This document shows, piece after piece, positions 21,366 through 32,412 of a DNA stretch of 37,258 bases. Where the stretch lies: positions 1 through 37,258 of the forward strand of contig LRSR01013679.1 of NCBI GenBank assembly GCA_001579985.1. The letters run 5' to 3'. The notes under the pieces were generated by a model. It was not told the origin of the DNA. It worked only from the letters and a program-made list of their open reading frames with translations, and made no database searches. The number at the start of each line of letters is the position of its first letter. Positions within the stretch are counted from its first letter, which is position 1. Source of the stretch: Hypsibius dujardini. Its lineage: Eukaryota; Tardigrada; Eutardigrada; Parachela; Hypsibiidae. A program made the translations under genes and the position numbers.

Positions 21366-21961
21366 CGATGCGCTCCAATGTGTTTTCTTCATTATTAACC
21401 TGATGCGAAAGGGCACTGCCAAAATCTTAAAGGTCGACCCGTCCTCAGCCATTGTTATTGTTTCCGTCCGGATGCTGGCAGGAACAAATGGGGGATTTTG
21501 ACCGTGAAGATAACAAAACGCGTCAAGTAACTTCTCCGCAAATTAACTGAGAGCTTGTTCGATTTTATGAAGTCATTTAGAGAAGTGCAACTTTCACCAT
21601 GACCGTATTCGTAATTGTTGAACAAGAAGGCCAGTTCAAATGACCCTGTGAAGCCCAATAATGTGGCTGATCTATCAATGGGCCGTGAAAGTTACTGAAC
21701 TCCGAATCCGAAAGGCTGAACAAGATTATCGTGTCGAAGACTTACGAACGTGTTAATTCTTTCCTTCAACTTGTCCAAGCTGCTAGCGCTCTCGAAGTCA
21801 AATGAAACAAACAAAGCTGATTGCAGGCTAGGGTTTATATATTTGCCTTTGGATTCCGGTGAGGAGGTCCTTCGAACATTGAGATAAATCCAAGCAATCA
21901 GCTTCAGCAGAGTCTCCGAAATCATGGAAAATAAATACGAGTTATTCGTTAGGAGCTGCAT
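21366..21961 (-). pseudogene. Broken copy of the pseudokinase domain
   Basis: The minus-strand reading matches domain 1 of the tandem kinase gene: ALFVSFDFES and SLRHDNLVQPFGFGVQ correspond to TLFCTMEFTS and TIRHNAFVHFIGVAVQ. Then SFELAFLFNNYEY matches SFEIAFLLEDYE, and LLDAFCYLHGQNPPFV followed by ASIRT matches ILDALCYLHRQDPPFV and GSIRT. It is interrupted by TAA at 21692-21694, a frame change with stop near 21543, and a one-base loss in TTTAAGATTTTGG near 21424-21430, beyond which DFGSAL would be read. It ends at a good donor (CG/GTGAGTC) with no following kinase exon visible. It lies between CipC-like copies 2 and 3. Confidence 0.75.
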
Positions 21962-22780
21962 CGGATCAAATAGCTATCCACAGTCATCCTTCAGAAGGAT
22001 TGCAGTCGCGTCGTCGTATGAACCAGATAGATAAGCACGTAAGAAAAATATTTCACATTACTCGCTTCTTTTCTCGTGTTCATTTGCCTGGATCGTTATA
22101 TCGGCAATACTAAAGTCGCAAGGTTCCATGGATATAACAAAGGAAGTTGACAAACTACGGGAGCCTAATTTATAGTAGCTTCAGCCACATAAAGTAACGC
22201 CGATATGATTAATAAGAATTTAGTTGATGTTGGGAAATCCTTTGTGCGAACCACCTGCGCGCTGTTATACATTACACCTTAGAATTAATTGCAATATGTT
22301 GGAAACTCGGAATTCAATTTGCATTGATAATCAGTTATCTATTTTCTATTTGTTACATTCCAGCTTATCTCAAACCGGGATAATATTCTAATGACACACC
22401 GGGTTTCCATTAAGATAATGATTATAGCTTCGCGTACATACACAAAGAAAGTTTGTGGATTTTAAACTTCATCTACATGTACAAGAAAGCTGTCGCAATT
22501 TAAATCAACCGAATACCGCAGCCACGCGGAAGAATGAGTGAAGTAACTAACGCGAAAAAAATTAAAACATTGAAAAAGTATTTCCACTCGTTGAAGCAGT
22601 GTCCTACACACGTGGTAAAAATCTTGCCCTGATCGAATTAAGCACTTTAACTCGACGGCTTTGTACAACGGCCATGCAACAAGTGTAATGGCTTAACTCG
22701 GTTCGCGCAAGGTTTTTGTCACGTGTGTAGATAACGGAGTCTCCCCACCGCTTCATTCAGTCAGCTGACGCGGTTTTCTT
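21962..22780. other. Gap between the pseudokinase fragment and CipC-like copy 3
   Basis: AT-rich DNA. I see no supported exon, RNA gene or repeat. Confidence 0.4.
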
Positions 22781-23212
22781 CTAGGTCTCCTTCGTTGGTA
22801 ATGGTACCGGTTCCTGCAGCAGCGACAGACCCGTCTCGCCCTCCCCATACCGCTCCTTCGCCAGCCCCAAGGCCTGTTCCGCGGCCATCTTCTCTACCTT
22901 CGCCGCGTCCAGATGATTCAGCTTCCGCAGTTCGATGATCTTATTCACCTCCGCGGTGGAGAACATCTGTAGAAGATCGCTCATCTCCCGACAGGTGTGC
23001 AGTTGCAATTCCTTCGCCTCGTTCAGTAGATGATTCTCATAGTACTTGAACGCCTCGAAGCCTGTAGCAGCAGCGACAAATTCCTGTGTCCAGAGGAGGG
23101 TTTCAGTCACTGGCGTCAGTTTGACGGAGAAGTCGTAGACCGTCTCGTTGGCATCCTTTGCGTCCTCGTAGCTGAAGACCCACGAGGACGCGGTGCTATC
23201 AGGCTTGGCCAT
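22781..23212 (-). CDS. CipC-like protein (DUF3759 type), copy 3
   Basis: A single-exon frame of 143 residues from an ATG at 23212. It has VFSYEDAKDANETVYDFSVK, then LWTQEFVAAATGFEAFKYYE, SDLLQMFSTAEVNKIIE and AAEQALGLAKERYGEG, aligning without large gaps to copy 2 (19600-20013). The C-terminal tail (about 18 residues, with LQEPVPLPTKET) is extra relative to the family. GC content is higher than its flanks. It is intronless and probably soluble and intracellular. Copies 2 and 3 are closer to each other than to copy 1, suggesting duplication inside this genome after a single origin. Confidence 0.82.
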   Translation of the reverse strand: MAKPDSTASSWVFSYEDAKDANETVYDFSVKLTPVTETLLWTQEFVAAATGFEAFKYYENHLLNEAKELQLHTCREMSDLLQMFSTAEVNKIIELRKLNHLDAAKVEKMAAEQALGLAKERYGEGETGLSLLQEPVPLPTKET

Positions 23213-23819
23213 TCAATAGTGTTACCGAAAAAATTTGCCAAAAATTTCAAAAAGGTTTTAAGGGTAGCGCGGGGAAAAACTTCGAAATTTGAGGGTGCCC
23301 TTTTTGAAGAGTGAATTGACAAGCAAGCCTACTATGCATGAGAACGAAAGTAGCTTCTACTCATACGAGAACATGGTGGACGGAAAATCGATATGAAACG
23401 GCGCAGTACCTTTCGCGCTTGCTACGCTGCATTTCGTCTGCGTTGTTGAAGACTGTTATTGATCAGAAAGTGCCAGCATAGTAATCGATCCAGCCAAACC
23501 GGTATGAGCACACTATCTGCTGATTCAACTCAATGAATAAGTTCCATCTGATTGCATTTGTTATCGCAGCGGCCTGGTTGTGTGCTATGTGTTTCTGAGT
23601 TTGACTTACACCTTAGGATGTTCATAAACACATATTCGAGCTAACTTTTTGTGCGGGTTCTTAAGCAGCCCCGCATAAAAAAAGCAGCCCAATATAAATA
23701 AAACAACCGTCCGGCGAATTAAAAATCTATAACTCAAACTGGAGTGAGGACTTGCAGGGAAAATTTACGGTGGAACTATGATTATATGCCCATAGTGTAG
23801 CAGTGGGCTGCATACTAAA
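23213..23819. other. Gap upstream of CipC-like copy 3
   Basis: Contains the probable promoter of copy 3. No gene or element could be supported. Confidence 0.4.
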
Positions 23820-24015
23820 TAGATTCCAAAACGACGGACGGAAGAACCAACCAAAATATGGATGACTGAAGGACGGGCATATGAACATATGTATGAACAC
23901 GAACGAGTGAACGAACGAATAGACGGGTGGGAGTATAGATGAGATGAAACGAACGGAGGTACGGACCGACCGACGGATGCGGAGACGGGCGGACAGACCG
24001 AGAGACAAAGGAAAG
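23820..24015. repeat. Degenerate GACG/ACGG tetranucleotide tract
   Basis: Repeated acgga, gacgg and gaacga units with frequent substitutions (for example gtacggaccgaccgacggatgc). It lies 3' of the chitin-binding gene. The same type of repeat recurs at 25140-25650 and, reversed, at 28590-29110. Frames rich in Ser/Arg/Pro within it are by-products. The following 24016-24515 shows nothing else. Confidence 0.7.
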
Positions 24016-24515
24016 GGTTGCGAGTTGTTTGATCGGTCTGAAAGCAGGTCTGAAACATGCCGGCACTATTGCCTGACCTCCCACTCCTCACTACACCTCC
24101 CTTTACAGCGAGGTGGGGAAGATAACTAGGTCATTAAGCTCCTTCAGAGAACCAAAAAATTCAGATAAATACTGAATAACTGTCCTAAGTAATACGTGGT
24201 TAACAACTGCGAATTCCCGCGTCAAACTATCTGTCATGATGTTCATTTGACAACCATCAGAGGCACTAACGACGTCCAGCCTTTATTTTTCAGTCTATTA
24301 CATATCGGCGGTTGGTCTGATCGAACATTTTATAAAATGATTTGGTCACTCCAATTCACTTTCGGCCGTCCCTCAAGGATAAGAAGTAATTTATCGCCCA
24401 ACCAGAACATGCCCCTTTCAGTCAATTTGTCAAACCAGCATAATCTGTACGGTAAAACATGACCGTGTAAAATTAACACCGATTACAGCATCAGATCCAA
24501 AAAGGGCAGATCGAC

Positions 24516-24521
24516 TTTATT
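24516..24521 (-). terminator. Poly(A) signal (AATAAA on minus strand)
   Basis: tttatt on the plus strand, 50 bp beyond the TAG stop of the chitin-binding gene. Confidence 0.6.
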
Positions 24522-24570
24522 TCATCTGGAAAAATTAAACAAAATCAAAGATTCAAGATAAAACGATGAA

Positions 24571-26281
24571 CTACGGAGAAAGGTATCTCCGCGAACCAGC
24601 CACCGATCGTGACCGCCAATACTTATTCCCGAGGGCCTTGCGGGCGTACAGAAACGTCCGCACTGGACTGAAACTCTGCGACCGGACATTTTTTGGCCGG
24701 TTATGCCGCGCCCATGACCGATCGCGAACCGGGGCCATTTCGCGAATCTGTTTCTTGAGGTGATATGGAAACAAGGACGACCAGCTACTGAGCAGTCGCA
24801 ATTCCGCGGGGAACTTTGTCGGCGAGATGGGTTTGTGTCGTCGCACTTCTTGGACGAGCACTTCGGGAAGTTTGAGGTCTTGGCTGGATAGCATGGGCGG
24901 AGACACGGTGGGATGGGGTGACGGCGGTGCGGGAAGAATGGATGGGAAGAGGGCGGAAGATGCTGAACGAATCATCGGTTGGATGTAGTTGATGGTGCCA
25001 CAATATTTGTCAACCTACAACCAAAACTCATAAACGGTCATCGAGGGAGAGAAAAGAGTGTATGGCATATTTTGTGGGTGGGCTGCACCGTTCTATGAGC
25101 TGTAAATGAGGGAATAAAAGAGAAATCGAGAAGGAATCGAATCGGATCAGATCGGAAGGAAGGATAGGGGATAAAACGGGAGGACGGGCAGACGGACTGG
25201 CGGAAGGACGCCCAGATCCAGTCGGATAAAGATCCAGCGGACAGACGGATGACTGACTGATGGATGTGAGGAGAGGAGAACCAAACAGAGAGAGAAGGTG
25301 CAAACGGAGAGACCGACGAAGAGACGAATGAACGGACAGTCTACGGAATGAATGGGCGGGCGGCCAAGCGGAGAAACGAATTTTCGAATAGACCGAACAA
25401 GAGAAAAAGCGATATGGAGATTGACTGGAGCGGAGGTATCTAAAGACGGATGTTCCGGTGAACAGGTGGGAACCAACTTGACAGCCGGATGACTAAAAGG
25501 AACAGTCAATTGGAAACCCGACTTTTGAACAAGAGGACATGTGGATGACAGACGGAGGGACAGCTAGAGATTGAGGCAGAGAGAAAGACCATCAGACCAC
25601 ATGAAGATAGACACATGCATGGTTAAACAAACGACACAACAATGGACTGAAGAGACAGGCGGTTGAATATGCGCACGAAGCAACTGAGAATCTTTGCAAT
25701 TAAAAGAAAACAGAATAGTTCCGAGTACTAAGAAGAGACGCAAGAACCTGTAAACATAAAGTTGGAAGTTCTTGAAGTGCGTCTTACATTTTTAGGCCAG
25801 TCACAGAGCTGCAACTGATCGCTGAATTTCAAGGTCTCCGGACAGGGCATGGTGTCGAAGCGTCCGTCACTCTGACAGACGTGGTAGATTCGGCAGTTAT
25901 AGTTGGGATTCCCGTAACTCCCCGGCCGCATGTGGATGCAGAAATCAGCAACGGGGAGATAATTCGGTTGGGTCGAGTGTGCGGCCTTCATCAGATCCGC
26001 AACCCATTTCCTATGTACGGCACATATAGGACGATCAACATAGTTTTCGAAGATCCAAAGTATACAGGGAAACTTTACCGTTTAGCGAGGTTTTCCGTCG
26101 CGGTGACAATCATTGCTTCCGATGCGGCGGTTTTATCCGGTTCCGCCTGTTTCTGTATCGCCACTCCGCCCACGCTCCAGCCCGCAACGGGGCAAACGAG
26201 ACCGGCAACAACGGCGCACGATATGATGAAGATCGGACGGAACATTTCGGCATTGTTGGGCATTCGGCAAAGGGCTACCAT
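24571..26281 (-). CDS. Secreted chitin-binding protein with one CBM14 (peritrophin-A) domain, three exons
   Basis: Exons 26281-26079, 26010-25788 and 25014-24571 join through GT-AG introns in matching phase to 289 residues. There are three in-frame ATGs (26281, 26263, 26245); the last gives the best signal peptide, MFRPIFIISCAVVAGLVCPV. The CBM14 pattern is split over the exon 2/3 junction: FCIHMRPGSYGNPNYNCRIY, HVC, MPCPETLKFSD, LCDWPKN, and then VDKYC supplies the final cysteine from exon 3, which confirms the splice. Such domains bind chitin in cuticle or peritrophic matrix. The remaining ~130 residues are Pro/Ser- then Arg-rich with no domain I recognise. The 772-bp second intron is largely a GACG repeat. 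Confidence 0.9.
25140..25650. repeat. Degenerate GACG/GGAC tract inside an intron
   Basis: Imperfect gacgga, ggacag and gatgga units across about 500 bp (for example gacggactggcggaaggacg), within intron 2 of the chitin-binding gene. It is purine-rich on the plus strand. Confidence 0.7.
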
Positions 26282-26730
26282 AAAAAGATGTCTATACTGA
26301 GCATGGAAAGAGAGAGAGTCGGATTTGTTTCCTGCACTGCGGCACCGCTGCGACAGTGCGATTGCTCGTTAGTTTGGAGGGCGGCCTTGAAATTCGGTTG
26401 GACAATGTCACGGTCGGTGGACATGTGACTCGCTGCGAGAGGTGTTGTCCGGAAGGGGTCAGTAGAAACCTTTGCCATTGCTTGACCCAGGTATGCATGA
26501 TGTCTCGACCCTGTTTGTTTGCCATCTCGCTCGCCGAACAAATACGATGAAAAAAGAAAACGTTCAGTTGAGCACGGGCTGCCTGACCGAGGCTACATGA
26601 TGCAGCTAAACCGTCCAGTCCAGGCACTATCGGTACGTGTGTCGCGGGCGTTTCTCCAACTGCCCCTTTATTATTTTAATTCCAACCAACAGAGCATACT
26701 CACCGGTACAAGAACAGTGAAGCAAGGCTT
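26282..26730. other. Upstream region of the chitin-binding gene
   Basis: The promoter of the minus-strand gene should be here. No clear core motif or second gene is visible; the open frames overlap on both strands and lack splice support. Confidence 0.4.
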
Positions 26731-27386
26731 ACTTGGGGCTTTATTCAATTTCCAAATTCACAATCACTTCAAACAATTTTTTTTATTAAGACCTACTTCA
26801 GTGAGGAATATAAAAAATTATTTCGCCGGTAATGTCGAGCAGTTTTGTTTGGCGATATTTCAAAGTTGGGAAAATACTGGAAGATTCCATGTTTCTTCAT
26901 TTGCACTGTAAAAATGGTGATTTCTAGAACTGCATTCAATATAATTTTTTTGACACGATTCAATTTCAGTTTTAATTTGGAGTCGATTTGGCGCCAGCCA
27001 AAAAATTCTGATGTCAGTGGGCGGAGACAAAGACCAAAAATAGACAGCTTCGTCGGAATCATCCTGTCCTTTTGGAAGATACCCAGAGCTCCGTCCCCTT
27101 TTCTTCGAAAAACATACTGGTAAAGCCAATCGACTCAAAATTGAATATAAAATAGAACAATGTCAAAATAATTGTTAAATTAGTTCTAAAAACCACCATT
27201 TTACAGTGAGAATGAAATAAAACAGAATCTTCCTGTTTTAAATTAAAAATTTAAATCACCAAAAATAAGTTTTCCAGATTTTGCCGGCGAAATAAATTTT
27301 TATATTCATCACTAAAGTAAGTCTGAATAAAAAAAAATTGTTCGAAATGATTCTGAATGTGGGACTTGAATAATAATGTCCCAAGT
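26731..27386. mobile_element. Fold-back element, ~650 bp with ~220-bp arms
   Basis: The left arm, from acttggggctttattcaa (26731) through caatttttttt, tatttcgccgg and cactgtaaaaatggtgattt, pairs with the reverse complement of the right arm, which carries ccaccattttacagtg (about 27195), gccggcgaaataaattt and caagt at about 27386. The arms run to about 26965 and 27160. Indels and substitutions show it is not recent. No coding frame is shared between the arms. Superfamily unknown. Confidence 0.7.
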
Positions 27387-28013
27387 TAGTATAAAACAGT
27401 TTTAAATAAAAAAAATCTTAAACTACTTTTCGAGGCACACACGGATCACGGGAGTTCGTGCTCGCCCTCGTCGTCACTCGGGAATTTATCCTAGCCCTCG
27501 TCGTTTTTCGTTGAGATTGTCACCTGAATGCGCTGACCAGATACCGACCGGCGGCCATTTGATTCCGCTCATATGAGCCTATACTAAAGAAACAAAAAAA
27601 AGTGATGAGACAAGGTCGCCATCCCATAAACAATCGATCAAGCCTATTTGGGATCAGTCTACTATTTCAAATCGCCGTTTTCAATAAACAATAACAGTTT
27701 CATTTCATCGGTTATAATATTTTTGGAAGAATTTTGACTGTGCCAAAATCTCGTAAGCCAAAAAAAAACAGAAAAAGAATAAAACATTTTTAGCTTGCCA
27801 CCTTTCATCCAACAAACATTTCTCTTGAATCCTATAAAATTGAATTTGAGTTATGGGTCAGACAGAATAAGAATAAATGTTAAGTTATACACTTCTAAAA
27901 ATGCAGTAGAAAACTTGAGACGCATGCTAAGGTTTATGGAACCTATGAAAGCAACACAAAAAATCCCACTTTCGAGGCAGACTGATAAATTAATTATAGA
28001 AAGCACTGTTAAT
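27387..28013. other. Intergenic, no supported feature
   Basis: Contains a GC-richer word group (cgccctcgtcgtcactcgg and ccctcgtcgtttttcg, near 27460-27520) and A-rich runs. No gene is visible. Confidence 0.35.
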
Positions 28014-28412
28014 ATTGAGACAACCTGTTCTCCCTCCGAGAACCCGGAAGTCCTGTTGACCTTACCGTACACGATAATTACAAATACTGCTTTTCGGCAT
28101 TATTACTTGCACAACAAATCGAGAGAAGCCGAGATAGCAAGCCGATGAAAAGTAGACTGAATGAGAAGTTAGAAATTAAGGCGAGAAGTCGAATCTCGAA
28201 CCGAGTTTCGAAGACCCATTCTTATCGGACAGACATAACTACAATATAAACAAGCGCATTCTTCAATCGAGACGGAAACATCATTCGCACAATACAAGAA
28301 CGAGAACTACAGCACGAGAATTACAATACGAGTACATGTGAGCAATATGTGGCACATGAGAATCAAATTTGAAATATTGATCAGCAAATCACATCAACAA
28401 ATACGAACGTCA
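28014..28412. repeat. Left copy of a ~390-bp inverted repeat pair
   Basis: The reverse complement of this segment matches 32966-33350. Shared blocks are gagac-acctgttctccct with gagaacccggaagtcctgtt, then gagagaagccgagatagcaa, cccattcttatcggacagac and ttgatcagcaaatcac. The outer ends are 28014 and about 33350. It could be the terminal repeat of a decayed large DNA element or two copies of one short repeat in opposite orientation. Confidence 0.75.
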
Positions 28413-28589
28413 CAATATAAAATAGATAAAATTTATTGTGCCACAAATGAGACAACTTATTCGTTTGTTCACTGATTAAAAAAGTCGTTCTAAATTAAGT
28501 GATGCTACATACTTTCGATAGTAACGTTGACCACAATGACATTACGACCGACTTTATTTGTCACACTGCAAATGTAGCACCTTGCTCCT

Positions 28590-29110
28590 AACTCATGTGC
28601 CGATGTCCGTCCTTCCGTCCCGTCATTCCGTTTGTCGGACAATATACGCACGCTTCTACACACTCATCCAGTTTACCGCTCAAGCAGTCAACCAATTCGC
28701 CCATCCACCAGACCATGCTTCGGGGATGGTACTTCTATTCAGCCAATTAGGACGGACGACCAAAAGGCGTAACAGCACACACTCGTCCGTCCCTCCGTCC
28801 GCTCCGTCCGTGTGAGTGAACAGAAGGCGGCGGGATACTTTAACCGTCTGTCCAGCCACCCGTTAGTGGTCAATCAGTCGATCCATTCAGCAGTGGAAAG
28901 GCCGTCCGTTCTTCTGCCTATCGACAGTTGCACGAGTGAAAACTCGTCCTTCCGGCTATCCGTCTGAGTAACCGCTTCTTCGTCCGTCCACCAGCAGTCA
29001 ATCTACCAATCGACCCCTAAACCAGAAGAGTCCGTCGATTCTCCTCTAAATCTGGACGAACGGACGAGCGGGTGGACAGGCGGACGGACAAACAGTCTCT
29101 CACGCCCGCT
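28590..29110. repeat. Degenerate CGTC/GTCC tetranucleotide tract
   Basis: cgtccttccgtcccgtca, ccgtccctccgtccgctcc and similar degenerate units over about 500 bp, with the opposite strand sense to the tracts at 23820-24015 and 25140-25650; the last part (about 29050-29095) flips to gacggac. Not coding. Confidence 0.7.
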
Positions 29111-29326
29111 CATTTGACAGACCGGACGTTTCTCAGTCTGTTAAGCAGCGAAATAATGTACGCTCCCAATCTCAAGGGTCGATTATGCCCCACCCCCGCT
29201 GATTTACATCAGGCTCGAGTGGATCGTTCAAATCCGTTCACTTGTCTGTGATTGGCCCGTTGGTTTTTGCCTGACAGGCTATGCTACCTTGCTTGATTGA
29301 AATCAAAATGTTTAAGCCAGTAAAGT

Positions 29327-29522
29327 TGCATCCACCTGCGAAGTTAATAGTTACTCGCTTTGTTCTCTCTCTGGAGAGACAGGAGCAATTAACGGACATG
29401 CGCACATTCCAGCCAGCGGGCGCGTAGAAAAAATGTGTGGAATGTTCGCATGTCCGTTGGTTGCTCCTGTCTTTCCAAAGAGAGAACAAAGCGAGTAACT
29501 ACTAACTTCGCAGGTGGATGCA
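29327..29522. repeat. Near-perfect 85-bp inverted repeat (long hairpin)
   Basis: Arms 29327-29411 and 29438-29522 are 85 bp each and differ at about six positions (tgcatccacctgcgaagtta at both outer ends), around a 26-bp loop. RNA from either strand would fold into a long hairpin. It has no coding role. It may be a young fold-back element or a hairpin-RNA source. Confidence 0.85.
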
Positions 29523-30505
29523 TGAGTGGACGATGTGTGTGTATGCAAAATGCATGAACGGTCGTACGAGGCCAGTCGGCTAATTCGATACAGATCTAGA
29601 GATAATTTTCCAGAAAAGTGTAGCGCTGATATTTGTCAAACTTTAAGCATAAAATACTAAAATTTTTTCTCCTCCAGGAACATATTTATCATATTCTATG
29701 CATATTATTACCGCAAAAACTATCACAAAATATTCGCCAAAATCCACACTCTTTTGCTTGAGCAGTTCTTTCTGCGTTGTCTCAAAAGAGCGTAAGATCA
29801 AAAGTGCTGATTACAGCGGTCAGAAGGCATACAGCCGCGCATGGCATTTAGTGCCTAGTGCCCAGGATAGAGTTGGTATGGTGCTGGTCGAGCGATCAGC
29901 GATTGTCCCTGCGACGCACTGCCCAGACAGAGAGGCAAGTCAAGAGGCATCTATTCGTGTGCTGAATTGCAGTTTCGCACGTGCTTTTATTCAACAGCAA
30001 AGCAACATAGAGGACGATAAGTCAGGATCAAGCAGTATGGCGAAACTTCGCAGTTACAGTCAACAGTGAAAATTGTAGAGAAGTTCCTTGAGATATAAGG
30101 TCATATACCTTCGCAAGTTCTCTACGCTTCCGGCATCCATTATCCTCCCTACCAAATGCCGATACTCCTTGAGGTATGTTGGAACGTAACCGACAATTAA
30201 TCTTCAAATGAACTCAAATATTTGTTTATATTTGGACCATGTTTTAGGTTTGATCGTGACTCGGGGTATGGTGAGCGAACCAGCCGACCCCGGCTCATCC
30301 TAGACTAACACCACCATCCATTTATATGGTTAGTCGTCCTTAAAGTTGCCCAAATGGCCAACGTGAATCAAGCGCAGCCTCTTTTCGAAAGGTGTGTGGA
30401 TTAAAATGAACCATTTTTTAACCCTATGTACAATAACAATAAATACACGTTAGCTCAATAACCTGACTATCTGAGCAGCGCCTATGTACTGTTTGCATTC
30501 TGCAG
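29523..30505. other. Region upstream of the first RRM gene
   Basis: By analogy with the second RRM gene, four 5' exons should lie here or further left. I could not find counterparts of its N-terminal helical segment. A plus-strand frame at 29698-30069 is open but shows no similarity to those exons. A short imperfect palindrome is at 30075-30125. Confidence 0.4.
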
Positions 30506-32412
30506 GACTGTCCAAAATGTGGTAAAACCAATGGCAACGCCCACAGTAGTCCTATCCCGGCTGGCTGCTTCTTTTCCGTTGCTGATGACTCAACCGGCTA
30601 AGGCTGAATTTACTCATACACACGCGGAAGTACAAGTAAAGGAAAATGGACCTTACGTAGCATCAATTGGCCCCAGTAGCTCGAGAGAAAATGCAGTCAT
30701 CGCTACATCGAATCCTCACAACCCGCCAGCCGGTGGCAACTCACCGCAGTATAAGAAAGGTCACAACATAGGACCCAACTCGCAGTAAGTGGGAAACAGC
30801 ATTGGGAACAAATAACATGATATGTAATTGCAGATGTCAAATATATTTAAATAAAGTGCTTCCTTTCAACGAACACAATCACCTTCTAACATATATATAT
30901 TCCTAAATACATCTTAGGCGAGAAATAAAATCCTTTAAATATTATTTAATTATACATAAAACAAACAAACTGCGTGTGGCGCATATTTAAAGGCAGCTGT
31001 GCAGTTCATATGGCCATCCTTGTACTATACATCCACTCTAAAGACGATAATATACTATGATGTTATCTCCGTTGCAGACGTGTTTATTTCGCTTCAATAC
31101 CCATCGAAGCAACGAAAGAATCCGTCTACAGTGACTTAATCTTTATGTGTTACGGAGTAACAAACGTGAAAGTGTGTAAAAGACCCACTGGAACGGCGTT
31201 TGCATTCGTCGACCTGCGCACACAAAAAGGTGTTACAGACATCTTAGCTAATCCCGTCAAGATTGGCAATCAGCAGGTTATAGCACAACTATACAAGGTA
31301 CAATACATATCGATCTGAATATGTATTTAAATATTTATTTCCCTTTGCAGTACTTCAACCTGTATACATGTATTTTACACACATGCTTTCCTTTAGACAT
31401 GGGAAGAACGCCATTCGTCGGGAAAATTCCAAGTATTTTGTCGAGGTTTGTAGTCGTTGGGAATGGCAGTCATTCCAATTTATTTGCAGATAAACTAAAT
31501 ATTATTACATACATTAATTTACATAGGCAATTGAAAGACGCTATTAAATGTTTTTGTAAATATTTTCTCAATTAAGTTTTTGTTTTAGGTATACCGATGA
31601 ATGCTTGCTTCGACGACATTTTACCCATCTTTAAACGATACGGAGAGGTTAGTCGCGACTCCAGCCCAAGGACCCCCCTCCCCCTAAAACTTCAAAGGGC
31701 ATTATTTACTTTTAATTTACAAAGACTTTCGGGTCCCTTCAGGTTGTTTGTTTCTAATACCAATCCGAATCTTCATTTCAATTACTACTGATTACGTTTG
31801 CTGATTATAATATAATGCATAGAAAATTAGTAAAAGATTGGTAGGAATCTTTTAAAATTAGCAGACACGCCTTTCCAATATGCCGCATTTTGTATTTTGC
31901 AGCTCTTCAGAGATCTAAATTAAATTAATCTAATTAAAACTTGAGGATTTCAAATAGCGAAAACTCATTTTAGTTTCCAAACTTCCAGATAGTACATGTA
32001 ATGTACTGGTAGTTAGAACCCGAAAACTACAAGAACTAAACAAAATTTTGATTTTGCTTCTCCGTAGGTTACCGAGTTTGTTTTGCCGAAGGACAAATTC
32101 GGAGGGTCTCATCGCGGCAACGCTTATGTCCACTTTGAGGACCTCGAATCTGGGTGGAAATTGTTAGCTGAAAGTTATGTGATCATAGCAGGCGAAAGGG
32201 TACGAACATGACGTGGCGAAATCATTATTATAAACTAATTAAAAATTATTATTAAATAAGTTAATATTTTTCTACAGGCTCAGTGTTTGCTCAATACAAA
32301 ATCCGATGCCGTCATTTCGAAGATGAACGCTTTGCGCGGATCATCAAAATTGGGATGCTACACGGCAGCGGCGGCTGGACTTCCGGCAGTTCCAGATACT
32401 CTGCCGAACTAG
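30506..32412 (+). CDS. RNA-binding protein with two RRM domains, copy 1 (5' end not found)
   Basis: Exons 30506-30784, 31078-31297, 31397-31445, 31589-31647, 32068-32199 and 32278-32412 are all GT-AG with matching phases and give about 291 residues. The first exon is a Pro/Ser/Asn-rich linker. RRM1 is in exon 2: VYFASI as RNP2 and GTAFAFVDL as RNP1. RRM2 spans exons 3-5: VFCRGI (RNP2, split by an intron), DILPIFKRYGEV, then RGNAYVHF (RNP1). The C-terminus is short (GLPAVPDTLPN). RRMs bind single-stranded RNA; the target is unknown. It is a paralogue of the gene at 34553 onwards, sharing exon lengths of 279 and 59 bp. The first exon needs a phase-2 upstream partner, or translation could start at the ATG at 30529. 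It may be 5'-truncated. Confidence 0.82.

Noticed and set aside
23727-24091. Minus-strand frames rich in Ser, Pro and Arg
   Set aside because: Products of the degenerate GACG repeat, in several overlapping frames with no splice or domain support.
25147-25509. 120-residue minus-strand frame
   Set aside because: It lies within the repeat-filled intron of the chitin-binding gene; the flanking exons join in phase and complete the CBM14 cysteines.
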